Assembly: GCA_034431935.1 (NCBI GenBank)
Contig: DAOUCU010000074.1
Location: 1-30,979, forward strand
From: JBFMDU01 sp034431935
Lineage (GTDB): Bacteria; Chloroflexota; Dehalococcoidia; GIF9; JBFMDU01
DNA length: 30,979 bases
Direction of reading: 5' to 3'
Of this stretch, positions 23,459 through 30,979 are shown in pieces. The translations under genes and the position numbers were made by a program. The stretch's first letter is position 1; every line of letters begins with the position of its first letter. Under the pieces are notes generated by a model. It did not search any database. It was not told the origin of the DNA and saw only the letters and a program-made list of their open reading frames with translations.

Positions 23459-23854
23459 CTAACGCTTGGTGTACTGCGGCGCTTTGCGGGCACGTTTGAG
23501 GCCGTATTTCTTGCGTTCCTTGATGCGTGGATCGCGGGTGATCAGGCCTTCTTTGCGGAGAAGCGGCTTGAACTGCTCATTCACGGTGACCAGGGCACGA
23601 CTGATGCCGTGGCGGATGGCTCCCGCCTGGCCGCTGATGCCGCCACCGGTTACCTTAATCTGGATGTTGAACTTGTTGCGGCTGTCAGTGACCAGCAAGG
23701 GCTGTTCAATAGTGCGCCGGTGCTCGAGGCGGGTAAAAACCTCGTCAAACGGCTTGCCGTTGACCGTTATCATCCCGTTGCCCGGTGAGAGCTTTACTTG
23801 GGCAATTGCGCACTTCCGTTTGCCGGTAGCGCGATTGTAGACCTCTTCACTCAC
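23459..23854 (-). CDS. rpsI: 30S ribosomal protein S9
   Basis: Small-subunit protein whose C-terminal tail reaches the P-site tRNA. It has 131 residues, beginning with YNRATGKRKCAIAQVKL and ending in the diagnostic KKYGLKRARKAPQYTKR. The middle IKVTGGGISGQAGAIRHGIS is classic. The start is GTG 23854, overlapping the rplM stop as GTGA, so translation is coupled. It is the last gene of the leftward ribosomal cluster. Confidence 0.97.
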   Translation of the reverse strand: MSEEVYNRATGKRKCAIAQVKLSPGNGMITVNGKPFDEVFTRLEHRRTIEQPLLVTDSRNKFNIQIKVTGGGISGQAGAIRHGISRALVTVNEQFKPLLRKEGLITRDPRIKERKKYGLKRARKAPQYTKR

Positions 23855-24312
23855 TTGGAGACCTCCGTCTGTTTGGCGGTTTCGCTGGCGGCACCCTCGA
23901 TCTGGGCTCTATGGGGATGGTCGGCGCCGGCGTAGACCTTCATCTTGCGGTACATTGCACGGCCGAGGTTATTGTGCGGTAACATCCCCTTGACGCAAAG
24001 TTCAATGACTCGGGTGGGGTGTGTCTCCAGCATGTCACGCAGGCTGACGGTCTTAAGACCACCCGGGTACGTACTATGCCGGTAGTAAGTCTTCTTGGTG
24101 CCCTTACTGCCATGTCCGGTGATGAGCACTTTAGCGGCATTGATGACGACGACGAAATCGCCGGTGTCAAGGTGGGGTGTGTAAATCGGCTTATGCTTGC
24201 CCATGAGCAGAGATGCTACCTGTGAGCAGAGCCTGCCCAGCGGCTTACCAGTGGCATCAATCACGTGCCACTGCCGCTGTATGTCAGCTTTTTTTGTCGC
24301 GTAAGTATTCAT
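23851..24312 (-). CDS. rplM: 50S ribosomal protein L13
   Basis: Early-assembling large-subunit protein. It has 153 residues with WHVIDATGKPLGRLCSQVA at the start, TGDFVVVINAAKV, TYYRHSTYPGGLK and VKGMLPHNNLGRAMYRKMKV. The C-terminal tail beyond about residue 142 is a short Ala/Glu-rich extension of the kind that varies between species. It starts at ATG 24312, six bases after the truA stop, and overlaps rpsI. Confidence 0.97.
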   Translation of the reverse strand: MNTYATKKADIQRQWHVIDATGKPLGRLCSQVASLLMGKHKPIYTPHLDTGDFVVVINAAKVLITGHGSKGTKKTYYRHSTYPGGLKTVSLRDMLETHPTRVIELCVKGMLPHNNLGRAMYRKMKVYAGADHPHRAQIEGAASETAKQTEVSK

Positions 24313-24318
24313 AATATC

Positions 24319-25068
24319 CTATTCTCCAAGAGGCCTGCCATAATTGATTTTTGTGAGGCAGAGGCCTTTTGCCGGCGCCGTCGGCCCGGCGAGACCGGGT
24401 TTTCTCGCCTCCATTACTTGCCTGAATTCGGTCAGTGTCATATTGCCCAGGCCGAGTCTGATCAGCAAGCCCACAGTGTTGCGCACCTGGTGGCGGAGAA
24501 AGGAGTCAGCTACGATCTTGAAGTCGATCATGTCGTCTTTTCGTTCCACCTGTGTCTCGAAAACCGTTCGTACCGGGTCGTGTTCTTCTTCCCAGGAAGT
24601 GATGAAAGAGGAGAAGTCGTGTCGGCCTATGAGAAGACCGCAAGCCTCGTTCATCGTCTCCACATCCAGCTTCCGGGCTACGAAGTAAGCGAAATCGAGT
24701 GCCAGCGGTGAGCGGCAGGGCCGGTTGAGGATGGAGTAATTGTACTGCCGGCTGACTGCGCCGCTCCGGACGCTGAATTCTTCCGGAATTCGGTGGGCAG
24801 ACAGAACCGCGATATCGTCGGGTAGATGAGCGTTCAAGGCGCGCTGGATAGTCGAGGTACTCAACCGGGAATCGGTCCAGAAGCTCACGACCTGGCCTCT
24901 GGCGTGCACTCCGGCATCCGTCCGGCTGGCGGCGATTACCCGCCGCTGTTCGCCGGTTGTCCGGCGTATTGCCTCTTCCAGCTCGCCCTGAATTGTCGGC
25001 AAGCCTCTCTGCCACTCAAATCCGTGGTAGCGCTTGCCATGGTACTCCACTACCAGAGCGATTTTCAC
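24319..25068 (-). CDS. truA: tRNA pseudouridine(38-40) synthase
   Basis: Makes pseudouridine at tRNA positions 38-40 in the anticodon arm. It has 249 residues. The catalytic Asp is in ASRTDAGVHARGQVVSF; other family stretches are YHGKRYHGFEWQ at the start, GRHDFSSF and SFLRHQVRNTVGLLI. The start is GTG 25068 without an obvious ribosome binding site, 56 bp after rplQ. Its place between rplQ and rplM-rpsI is the usual one in many bacteria, and it is read together with them. Confidence 0.95.
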   Translation of the reverse strand: MKIALVVEYHGKRYHGFEWQRGLPTIQGELEEAIRRTTGEQRRVIAASRTDAGVHARGQVVSFWTDSRLSTSTIQRALNAHLPDDIAVLSAHRIPEEFSVRSGAVSRQYNYSILNRPCRSPLALDFAYFVARKLDVETMNEACGLLIGRHDFSSFITSWEEEHDPVRTVFETQVERKDDMIDFKIVADSFLRHQVRNTVGLLIRLGLGNMTLTEFRQVMEARKPGLAGPTAPAKGLCLTKINYGRPLGE

Positions 25069-25124
25069 CGTGTGCGGGACACTGCTAGATTGTTAAAAAG
25101 CCAACCTGAGTATACCGGCCGGTC

Positions 25125-25478
25125 TTACTTGACCAGTTCAAGCCGGGCAAGTTCAGCAGCGTCACCCTGGCGAGGTCCAAGCCTTACCATGCGGGTGTAG
25201 CCGCCGGCCCGATCGGCGTATCTCGGTGCGATTTCTTTGAAAAGTCTGTCGACGACAACCTCGTCGGTCAGGAATGCGATGGCGCGTCGGCGCGAGGCCA
25301 GACTACCTTCCTTACCCAGCGTAATCATTTTCTCAGCCAGGCTGCGAATCTCCTTGGCCTTGGGCACAGTGGTGGTGATTCTGTCGTGACGCAGGAGGTC
25401 GGTTACCTGATTGCGAAACAACGACCAGCGATGTGCCGAGTAACGGCTGAACTTCCTACCGGTTATCTGGTGTCTCAT
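25125..25478 (-). CDS. rplQ: 50S ribosomal protein L17
   Basis: Large-subunit protein near the exit tunnel. It has 117 residues with the conserved start MRHQITGRKFSRYSAHRWSL and RNQVTDLLRHDRITTTVPKA; the C-terminus contains GGYTRMVRLGPRQGDAAELA. Its ATG lies 23 bases inside the end of rpoA in another frame, so its ribosome binding site must be within rpoA. No terminator of quality follows it. Confidence 0.97.
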   Translation of the reverse strand: MRHQITGRKFSRYSAHRWSLFRNQVTDLLRHDRITTTVPKAKEIRSLAEKMITLGKEGSLASRRRAIAFLTDEVVVDRLFKEIAPRYADRAGGYTRMVRLGPRQGDAAELARLELVK

Positions 25479-26475
25479 TGGATGCCTCTTCTTCGCTGCC
25501 GGAAGCAGTCTCTGTCCCCGCGGGCTCTTTAATTTCGATAAAGCTTAACAGCCCCATATTCTCGATGATACTCTTAACTTCATCCTGCGATTTGGAACCA
25601 AAGCCGGGCAGAGTCGGCAGTCCGCGCTGGCTTCGTTCAAGGAGGTCTCCCAGCGTGGAAATGCCGGCACGACGCAAGCTATTGTAGGTTCTGGTAGAAA
25701 GGTTCAGCTGTTCGAGTTGCAAGTCATACTTATCAGATGGAACAAGCTGGCGCAGGAGGGTCTTACCACCTTCGACCTTTTCGGCCCTCCCGGTAAGCTG
25801 GCGGAAAACGGAAAGCTGTTCAATAAGGATAGCCGCGCTCTGGCTTACCGCTTCTTCAGGCTTGATAGTGCCATCGGTGGTGACGCTCAGGACCAGCCGT
25901 TCCTGGGAACTTTCCTCCCCGGGTCTGGTGGGCTCGACGGTGAAGTCAACCTTGCGGATTGGGGAAAAGACAGCATCGACTGGTATGACGCCGGCCGGAA
26001 GGCCGTTGGCGGAAGTCGCTGGCGCGTAACCGACGCCAAGCTCCACGTTCATCTCGACGTGCAGTTTGGCTTTTTGGGAATCCAGCGTGGCCAGATGTGT
26101 CCGTGGGTTGACAATTTGAAAGTCGGCCGAAGGCGTAATGTCGCCAGCGGTTACTTCACCCTCTCTCTCCACGTCCAGGAATAACCTTCCGGCGCGCTGT
26201 GCCAGCGCCTTAATACGTATGTCTTTCACATTGAGCAGGAAGTCCACTGCATCTTCTTTGATATGCGGTATTGCAGTGAACTCATGCTGGATGCCCTCAA
26301 TCTTTATCCAGGTAATGGCGGCACCCTGGAGAGAACTCAGGAGCACCCGTCGCATGGCATTGCCGATGGTGATGCCCCAACCCTTTTGGAGTGGCTCCAC
26401 CTTGAAGCGGCCATTGGTCTCGCTGTTCTCCAGCGTTTCAACTGTGGGTAAAGCTGACTGAGTCAAAGCTTCCAC
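25456..26475 (-). CDS. rpoA: RNA polymerase alpha subunit
   Basis: Scaffold subunit of RNA polymerase. It has 339 residues. The N-terminal dimerisation domain has FKVEPLQKGWGITIGNAMRR and later VDFTVEPTRPG. The C-terminal domain (about 255-315) keeps the helix-hairpin-helix residues: LNLSTRTYNSLRRAGISTLG, with an Arg where the DNA-contacting Arg of E. coli lies, and LPGFGSKSQDEVKSIIENMGL. It ends in an acidic, Glu/Ser/Thr-rich tail. Start at ATG 26475, three bases after the rpsD stop. The 23-base overlap with rplQ is longer than the usual arrangement. Confidence 0.97.
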   Translation of the reverse strand: MEALTQSALPTVETLENSETNGRFKVEPLQKGWGITIGNAMRRVLLSSLQGAAITWIKIEGIQHEFTAIPHIKEDAVDFLLNVKDIRIKALAQRAGRLFLDVEREGEVTAGDITPSADFQIVNPRTHLATLDSQKAKLHVEMNVELGVGYAPATSANGLPAGVIPVDAVFSPIRKVDFTVEPTRPGEESSQERLVLSVTTDGTIKPEEAVSQSAAILIEQLSVFRQLTGRAEKVEGGKTLLRQLVPSDKYDLQLEQLNLSTRTYNSLRRAGISTLGDLLERSQRGLPTLPGFGSKSQDEVKSIIENMGLLSFIEIKEPAGTETASGSEEEASNETPDNR

Positions 26476-26477
26476 CT

Positions 26478-27104
26478 CTACCGTGAGTAGTAGTCCACGA
26501 TCATTTGCTCGTTGTAGATGGGCTCGACATCGGCGCGAGTCGGTAGAGCCGCTACTTTGCCGATGAGGTTCTCCCGGTCAAGGGTAAGCCAATTCGGGAT
26601 AACTTTATCCTTTATTCTGTCCTTAAGTAATGCAAAGTACTTGCTTTTTGTGCTCCCCTGGCGCCACTGGATGGTATCGCCTTCGGTGACAAGGTATGAG
26701 GGGACATCGGTCTTATGACCGTTGGTGTAGATATGCCCATGCCGGACCAACTGCCTGGCCTGGGCGCGCGAATCTCCGAAGCCAAGGCGGAAAACCACGT
26801 TGTCCAGGCGCCTCTCGAGGAGTACCATCAGGTTTTCGCCGGTAATGCCTGGAAGACGGGCTGCCTCTTCGAAAGTTTTGCGGAATTGACGTTCGAAGAC
26901 GCCGTAGGAATAGCGAGCTTTTTGCTTCTCGCGTAGCTGCATGCCTCGGTCAGACACCCGGCGGCGTCGGCTATTGCCGTGCTGTCCCGGCGGCATGTTC
27001 CGCTTATCCATGGTGCACTTGGTGATGCACTTCTCGCCTTTGAGCATCAGTTTCTCGCCGATGCGGCGGCACTGGCGGCACTTGGCCTCGATATTCCTTG
27101 CCAT
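26478..27104 (-). CDS. rpsD: 30S ribosomal protein S4 (zinc-binding form)
   Basis: 16S rRNA-binding primary assembly protein, of 208 residues. The N-terminus keeps four cysteines (Cys9, Cys12, Cys26, Cys30) in a zinc-ribbon, then PPGQHG. The S4 domain LERRLDNVVFRLGFGDSRAQ, then ARQLVRHGHIYTNG, is intact. The last Cys pair is spaced by three residues, against four in the Thermus protein. It starts at ATG 27104, six bases after rpsK. Confidence 0.97.
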   Translation of the reverse strand: MARNIEAKCRQCRRIGEKLMLKGEKCITKCTMDKRNMPPGQHGNSRRRRVSDRGMQLREKQKARYSYGVFERQFRKTFEEAARLPGITGENLMVLLERRLDNVVFRLGFGDSRAQARQLVRHGHIYTNGHKTDVPSYLVTEGDTIQWRQGSTKSKYFALLKDRIKDKVIPNWLTLDRENLIGKVAALPTRADVEPIYNEQMIVDYYSR

Positions 27105-27110
27105 ATCTAC

Positions 27111-27506
27111 TTACACTCGTCTCCGTTTCGGTGGGCGGCAACCGTTGTGGGGCACGGGGGTGATATCGCGGATAGCGTTGACCGTGAGACCGGCGGCGGT
27201 GAGGGCGCGGATGGCCGCCTCCCGACCACTGCCGGGGCCCTTGATCAAAACCTCAACCTGTTTCATGCCGTGAGCAATCGCCTTTTGGGCCGTCTCCTGG
27301 GCCGCGACGTGGGCGGCGTAAGGTGTGCCTTTGCGGGAGCCCTTGAATTTGGCTGTCCCTGAACTCCCCCAAGCAATCACGTTGCCCCGCAGGTCGGTGA
27401 TGGTAATTATGGTGTTGTTGAAGGTGGACTGGATATAAGCCCTGCCTTCGCTTACTAGTTTGCGGCCTTTCTTCTTAGTACTCTTGGTCTTTGCTTTTAC
27501 TGGCAT
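27111..27506 (-). CDS. rpsK: 30S ribosomal protein S11
   Basis: Platform protein of the small subunit. It has 131 residues from ATG 27506, with a Lys-rich N-terminus (MPVKAKTKSTKKKGRKL). GRAYIQSTFNNTIITITDLRG (parts: AYIQSTFNNT, ITITDLRG) and VLIKGPGSGREAAIRAL follow, and it ends in PHNGCRPPKRRRV. A GTG at 27515 would add three residues (MSN); neither start has a strong ribosome binding site. It lies 18 bases after rpsM. Confidence 0.96.
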   Translation of the reverse strand: MPVKAKTKSTKKKGRKLVSEGRAYIQSTFNNTIITITDLRGNVIAWGSSGTAKFKGSRKGTPYAAHVAAQETAQKAIAHGMKQVEVLIKGPGSGREAAIRALTAAGLTVNAIRDITPVPHNGCRPPKRRRV

Positions 27507-27524
27507 ATTACTCACACTCAGAGT

Positions 27525-27914
27525 TTATTTCTTAGCGACGCCGCGCTTCTGGCCACGCCCGGCAACGGTCTTTCTGGGGCCGCGTTTCGTTCTGGCGTTA
27601 GTGCGCGTGCGCTGACCGCGTACCGGCAGGTTGCGGCGGTGCCTCTGGCCGCGGAAACACCCGATTTCGATGAGCCGTTTGATGTCGAGCTGCACGGCAC
27701 GTCTCAACTCGCCTTCGACCTTGTAGTTTTTGTCAATAACTTCCCGCAAACGGTTGACCTCTTCTTCAGTGAGGTCCTTGACCCTGGTAGCCGGGTTAAT
27801 CCCGGTTGAGTTGAGAATCCTCTGGCTCAGGGTAGGGCCGATTCCGTAGATGTACCTCAACGAGATGGCCACCGGCTTGTCGCTTGGTATGTCGACCCCA
27901 GCGATACGCGTCAT
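27525..27914 (-). CDS. rpsM: 30S ribosomal protein S13
   Basis: Head protein of the small subunit contacting tRNA and L5. It has 129 residues with MTRIAGVDIPSDKPVAISLR at the start, YIYGIGPTLSQRIL, then the rRNA-binding GQRHRRNLPVRGQRTRTNAR and a basic tail GPRKTVAGRGQKRGVAKK. The start is ATG 27914, 13 bases after the rpmJ stop. Confidence 0.97.
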   Translation of the reverse strand: MTRIAGVDIPSDKPVAISLRYIYGIGPTLSQRILNSTGINPATRVKDLTEEEVNRLREVIDKNYKVEGELRRAVQLDIKRLIEIGCFRGQRHRRNLPVRGQRTRTNARTKRGPRKTVAGRGQKRGVAKK

Positions 27915-27927
27915 GTCTTTCCTCTAA

Positions 27928-28041
27928 CTAGCCCTGTCTTTGCTTGTGCTTCGGGTTGTCACAGATGACACGGACAACGCCATGCCTCTTGATAATCTTG
28001 CACTTTTCACAGCGGCGCTTTACTGAAGCTGAAACTTTCAA
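27928..28041 (-). CDS. rpmJ: 50S ribosomal protein L36 (TTG start)
   Basis: A 37-residue zinc-ribbon protein of the large subunit. It reads M-KVSASVKRRCEKCKIIKR, continuing HGVVRVICDNPKHKQRQG. The zinc ligands Cys11, Cys14, Cys27 and His32 are all present, so it is the zinc-binding form. The start codon is TTG at 28041 (complement), with AGAGG nine bases upstream; no ATG or GTG occurs at the family start. It comes after infA and before rpsM, its normal place. Confidence 0.96.
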   Translation of the reverse strand: MKVSASVKRRCEKCKIIKRHGVVRVICDNPKHKQRQG

Positions 28042-28096
28042 TTTACCGAACCTCTATGACTTCCGCGCAGGTATAGTCCCACAGGCGCAAAACTGA

Positions 28097-28126
28097 ATTA
28101 TATTCCCATCTTTCCATTTCTGTCAA
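28097..28126 (-). promoter_or_regulatory. Sigma-70 consensus promoter before rpmJ
   Basis: On the minus strand, TTGACA (complement of 28121-28126) and TATAAT (complement of 28097-28102) are separated by 18 bases; both hexamers are perfect. Transcription should start near 28090, leaving a leader of about 50 bases before rpmJ. It lies in the 148-bp gap between infA and rpmJ and would let rpmJ-rpsM-rpsK-rpsD-rpoA-rplQ be expressed independently of the genes upstream. No terminator is visible after infA. Confidence 0.85.
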
Positions 28127-28189
28127 AGCAGAAGACTTGTTCCGTCGCTGTCCCTTTTTGCTCGCTGGAATTGTTGGGTACTATCATCA

Positions 28190-28408
28190 TTATTTGAATC
28201 GGTAAGTGACCCGGCCGCGGCCCAGGTCGTACGGGGAAAGCTCGACCAGGACTCTGTCTCCCGGGAGTATCTTAATGTAGTGCAATCGCATCTTGCCGGA
28301 GATATGTGCCAGCACCCTATGACCGTTGGCCAGTTCTACCCGAAACATGGCATTGGGCAGAGTCTCAATCACCGTACCTTCGACCTCGATTGTCTCTTTT
28401 TTCGACAT
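28190..28408 (-). CDS. infA: Translation initiation factor IF-1
   Basis: An OB-fold factor that occupies the A site during initiation. It has 72 residues, the standard length, with KKETIEVEGTVIETLPNAMF, LANGHRVLAHISGKMR and PGDRVLVELSPYDLGRGRVT (the conserved core). An AGGA ribosome binding site lies close to ATG 28408. It sits 15 bases after map and 148 bases before rpmJ. Confidence 0.97.
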   Translation of the reverse strand: MSKKETIEVEGTVIETLPNAMFRVELANGHRVLAHISGKMRLHYIKILPGDRVLVELSPYDLGRGRVTYRFK

Positions 28409-28423
28409 ATTCCTGCGAAAAAT

Positions 28424-29170
28424 CTACGGAGCAGTGAGTATTTCAGCCCCGTTGTCGTTGAGGACGATGGTGTGCTCGGCATAAGCCGAGAGCCCGCCAT
28501 CTGCCGTTTTCACCGTCCAGTGGTCACTGGCAACGCGTGTTCGCCAGGTGCCGCTGTTTACCATCGGCTCCAGCGCTATGGTTGTTCCGGAAGGGAGCTT
28601 GGTTCCCTGACCTCTTTGGCCGAAGTTCGGCACCAGCGGGTCCTCGTGCATGTTGCGACCGATACCGTGCCCTGTGTATTCCCGGACCACGGAGAAGCCG
28701 CGCGATTCAACGTACTCCTGGATGGCCGCTGAGATATCGCCAATACGGCAACCCCCGTGCGCCGCGTTGATGCCTGCGGCAAGAGCACCCTCGGCGGTCT
28801 CGATGAGGTCGCGTGCCTCTTTGGACACCTCGCCGACGGGAACAGTAACACCGGCGTCACCGTGGAATCCGTCCACGATAGCGCCGAAATCAAGAGAGAC
28901 GATGTCTCCCTCCCTGAGTATGCGGTCACCCGGAATGCCGTGTACGACCTCGTCGTTGATGGACACGCAGATACTGGCAGGAAATCCATGGTATCCCTTG
29001 AATGAGGCTCTGGCACCGAAGCGCTTGACCTCGGCCTCTGCGACAGCATCAAGCTGACGGGTGGTTATTCCGGCCCGGACTTCCCTCTTCAGTTTCTCCA
29101 GAACGAGTGCCACTATCTTCCCTGCGCGCCGCATCTTGGCGATTTCTTCAGCTGACTTTACGATTATCAC
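28424..29170 (-). CDS. map: Methionine aminopeptidase (type I)
   Basis: Removes the initiator methionine from nascent proteins. The metal ligands are all present: Asp in SLDFGAIVDGFHGDAG (two Asp), His in YTGHGIGRNMHEDP, Glu in TIALEPM and Glu in YAEHTIVL. The start is GTG 29170 (MIIVKSAEEIAKMRRAG, 248 residues), because GAAAGG lies eight bases upstream. A GTG at 29179 would add three residues but has no ribosome binding site at a workable distance. The gene starts inside the end of adk, overlapping by 23 bases. Confidence 0.95.
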   Translation of the reverse strand: MIIVKSAEEIAKMRRAGKIVALVLEKLKREVRAGITTRQLDAVAEAEVKRFGARASFKGYHGFPASICVSINDEVVHGIPGDRILREGDIVSLDFGAIVDGFHGDAGVTVPVGEVSKEARDLIETAEGALAAGINAAHGGCRIGDISAAIQEYVESRGFSVVREYTGHGIGRNMHEDPLVPNFGQRGQGTKLPSGTTIALEPMVNSGTWRTRVASDHWTVKTADGGLSAYAEHTIVLNDNGAEILTAP

Positions 29171-29828
29171 TGCCCGCACCTTTCAGTCGGCTGAGGGCAT
29201 CTATGACGTCCGTGGTTACCTTTTCGATGTCGGCATCGCCGTTGATTTCAATGAGCTTTGATTTCTGGCGGTAGTAATCAAGCACCGGTGTCGTCTGTGC
29301 GAAGTACACGTTAAGCCGCTCCCGTACTGTGGCTTCCGTGTCATCTGAACGCTGATAGAGCTCACCGCCGCATTTGTCGCACTTGCCCGCAACTTTGGGA
29401 GGGGAGCTGATGGAGTGGTATGGGGTCTGGCACTGCCGGCATATCCAGCGGCCGCTGATACGCTTTACCAGCTTTTCCGCCGGTACGTTGATGTAAAGCG
29501 CCCAATCGATTTTCTTGCCCAGTTTCTGGAGCGCCCTGTCCAGAGCTTCCGCCTGACCGGTTGTCCTGGGGAAGCCGTCAAAAACAACTCCGACGGCTGT
29601 ATCAGGAGCACTGATGCGCTTAACAATCATCTGGACCACAATTTCGTCCGGCACAAGTGCGCCTTTCTCCATGTAACTCTTGGCGAGCTTGCCCAGCTCA
29701 GTCTCTTTGGCTACCTCAGCCCTCAAAAGGTCGCCAGAGGCAAGATGCACCCAGCCGAACCTCTCGGTGATGGCCGATGCCTGGGTTCCTTTGCCCGCAC
29801 CGGGCGCTCCAAGTAAAACGAGATACAT
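29148..29828 (-). CDS. adk: Adenylate kinase (zinc-LID form)
   Basis: Balances AMP, ADP and ATP. It has 226 residues. The P-loop is LLGAPGAGKGTQ, the AMP site includes SGDLLRAEV and FDGFPRTTGQAEAL, and the long LID carries a zinc finger CRQC then CDKC (bases 29367-29432). It starts at ATG 29828 with AGGAG nine bases upstream, 12 bases after the secY stop. The C-terminal tail of about ten residues overlaps map. Confidence 0.96.
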   Translation of the reverse strand: MYLVLLGAPGAGKGTQASAITERFGWVHLASGDLLRAEVAKETELGKLAKSYMEKGALVPDEIVVQMIVKRISAPDTAVGVVFDGFPRTTGQAEALDRALQKLGKKIDWALYINVPAEKLVKRISGRWICRQCQTPYHSISSPPKVAGKCDKCGGELYQRSDDTEATVRERLNVYFAQTTPVLDYYRQKSKLIEINGDADIEKVTTDVIDALSRLKGAGSDNRKVS

Positions 29829-29840
29829 AACAATATACTC

Positions 29841-30979
29841 CTACTTCAGGAAGCCCTCGTAGCGGCGCATGAGTAGCTGCGCCTCGATTTGCTTCATGGT
29901 ATCCAGGGCTACACCGACGATGATGAGGAGGCCGGTGCTGGAGAGGGTCAGTGCCTGAACATCGGTGACGGTTCGAGCAATGACCGGCAGTATGGCCACA
30001 ATCGCCAGAAAAAAGGCGCCAGCCCAGGTGATGTTCTTGATGACTGAGTTCAGGTAGTCAGAAGTGGGCTTGCCGGGACGTACGCCGGGGATGAAGCCAC
30101 CCTGGCGCTGGAGCGTTTTGGGCAGGTCCATCTGCTGGAACACCACGAAGGTGTAGAAGAAAGTGAATCCGACGACAAGAAGGAAATAGAGAATCCAGTA
30201 AACCATGCCTAGCGGCATGGACGTATCCGGGCTGAATATCTTCATGATGGTGTTGGCGAAGTTCTCCTGGCCGGACGGGCCAGCAAAATAACTGGCGATG
30301 GTGCTGGGAAGGATGACCAGCGACATAGCGAAGATGAGCGGGATCATGCCGGCGGTATTGACGCGCAGAGGGATGAAGCTGGAACCGGTCTGACGATACA
30401 TCTTGCCGCCGCGGAATGTGCTGCGTGCATATTGTACCGGGATGCGCCTTGCCGCCTGAGTAAAGACGACGATGAAGACTACCGTGATCAGGCCGAGGAC
30501 ACCAAACACAATCAGGCCAGTAATGCGGTCAATAGCGATCAGGCCACGCCCGATCATGCCCGGAAGACCGGCTACGATGCCGGCGAAGATAATAATTGAG
30601 ATACCGTTGCCTATGCCGCGCTCGGTGATGAGCTCGCCAAGCCACATCAGGAAAATGGTGCCGGCGGTCATCGCCATAATCATGGTGGCGGTTTCGAGCA
30701 CGCTGGCCTGGGCAACCACGCCCTGCGTGCGTAGCAGTGTCAACTGGGCATAGCCCTGGATGGCCGCCAGGGGTATCGTTGCCCAGTGGGTTATCTGGTT
30801 AATCCGATTACGTCCTGCCTCACCCTCCTGAGACATGCGCTGGAGGGCGGGGATGACCGGTATCAGCAACTGCATGATGATGGACGAAGTAATGTAGGGA
30901 TAGACACCCATTGCGGCTACGCTGAAGTTTCTCATGGCGCCGCCGCTGAAAAAGTCAATCATCCCGAGGAGCTGGTTCT
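29841..30979 (-). CDS. secY: Preprotein translocase subunit SecY (5' end cut by window)
   Basis: Channel subunit of the Sec translocon. The frame is open to the window end; its first visible residues are NQLLGMIDFFSGGAMRNFSV, so the ATG at 30962 is internal. About 375 codons are present, including transmembrane helices from TM2 to TM10: PYITSSIIMQLL, GELITERGIGNGISIIIFAG (conserved), QGGFIPGVRPGKPTSDYLN and the C-terminal QIEAQLLMRRYEGFLK. The missing part is the N-terminal plug region, about 50-60 residues. It leads the visible part of the operon secY-adk-map-infA. Confidence 0.96.
   Translation of the reverse strand, partial: NQLLGMIDFFSGGAMRNFSVAAMGVYPYITSSIIMQLLIPVIPALQRMSQEGEAGRNRINQITHWATIPLAAIQGYAQLTLLRTQGVVAQASVLETATMIMAMTAGTIFLMWLGELITERGIGNGISIIIFAGIVAGLPGMIGRGLIAIDRITGLIVFGVLGLITVVFIVVFTQAARRIPVQYARSTFRGGKMYRQTGSSFIPLRVNTAGMIPLIFAMSLVILPSTIASYFAGPSGQENFANTIMKIFSPDTSMPLGMVYWILYFLLVVGFTFFYTFVVFQQMDLPKTLQRQGGFIPGVRPGKPTSDYLNSVIKNITWAGAFFLAIVAILPVIARTVTDVQALTLSSTGLLIIVGVALDTMKQIEAQLLMRRYEGFLK

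Noticed and set aside
25095..25122. Hairpin plus T-run after rplQ on the minus strand
   Set aside because: The stem is only three G-C pairs plus G-U pairs, and truA starts soon after; too weak to call a terminator.

Overview
The window looks like chromosomal DNA of an anaerobic bacterium of the class Dehalococcoidia (Chloroflexota). This placement is inferred from three things: a folate-independent core methionine synthase of the kind known from Dehalococcoides, anaerobe-type oxidative defence (rubrerythrin), and the run secY-adk-map-infA-rpmJ-rpsM-rpsK-rpsD-rpoA-rplQ-truA-rplM-rpsI together with a methyl-cycle cluster. Base composition is moderately GC-rich and even. I see no insertion sequence, tRNA, rRNA, CRISPR array or prophage. 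No gene-free stretch exceeds 300 bases.

Bases 1-4824 (+): the end of recO (cut by the window edge), then an APC-family permease, a UspA-like protein, two TrkA/RCK proteins and prephenate dehydratase (pheA). From the permease to pheA the genes overlap or nearly touch, so they look like one translationally coupled operon. Bases 4916-6615 (+): a TPR protein, an NfeD-like membrane protein and a membrane PH-domain protein, none of certain function.

Bases 6612-18974 (+): a long, tightly packed cluster centred on the S-adenosylmethionine cycle. mtnA and mtnP handle methylthioadenosine, mesB makes methionine, metK makes SAM and ahcY recovers homocysteine. Set between mesB and ahcY are a possible 28-residue basic peptide gene, a THEP1-type NTPase, an archaemetzincin protease and a two-domain phosphotransferase/P-loop kinase. 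After metK come phosphoglucomutase/phosphomannomutase, a phosphoglucose/phosphomannose isomerase, an RNase H-fold nuclease and a Thermotoga-type DAHP synthase.

Bases 19061-23296 (+): rubrerythrin, a small Cys-containing protein of unknown function, a terminator-like hairpin, an extended -10 promoter, and a large secreted, C-terminally anchored protein with Asp-box (BNR) and FN3-like regions.

Bases 23459-30979 (-): the end of the ribosomal protein superoperon, running from secY (cut by the right edge) to rpsI and converging on the surface protein gene. rpmJ is present with a TTG start, and a near-perfect sigma-70 promoter sits between infA and rpmJ.
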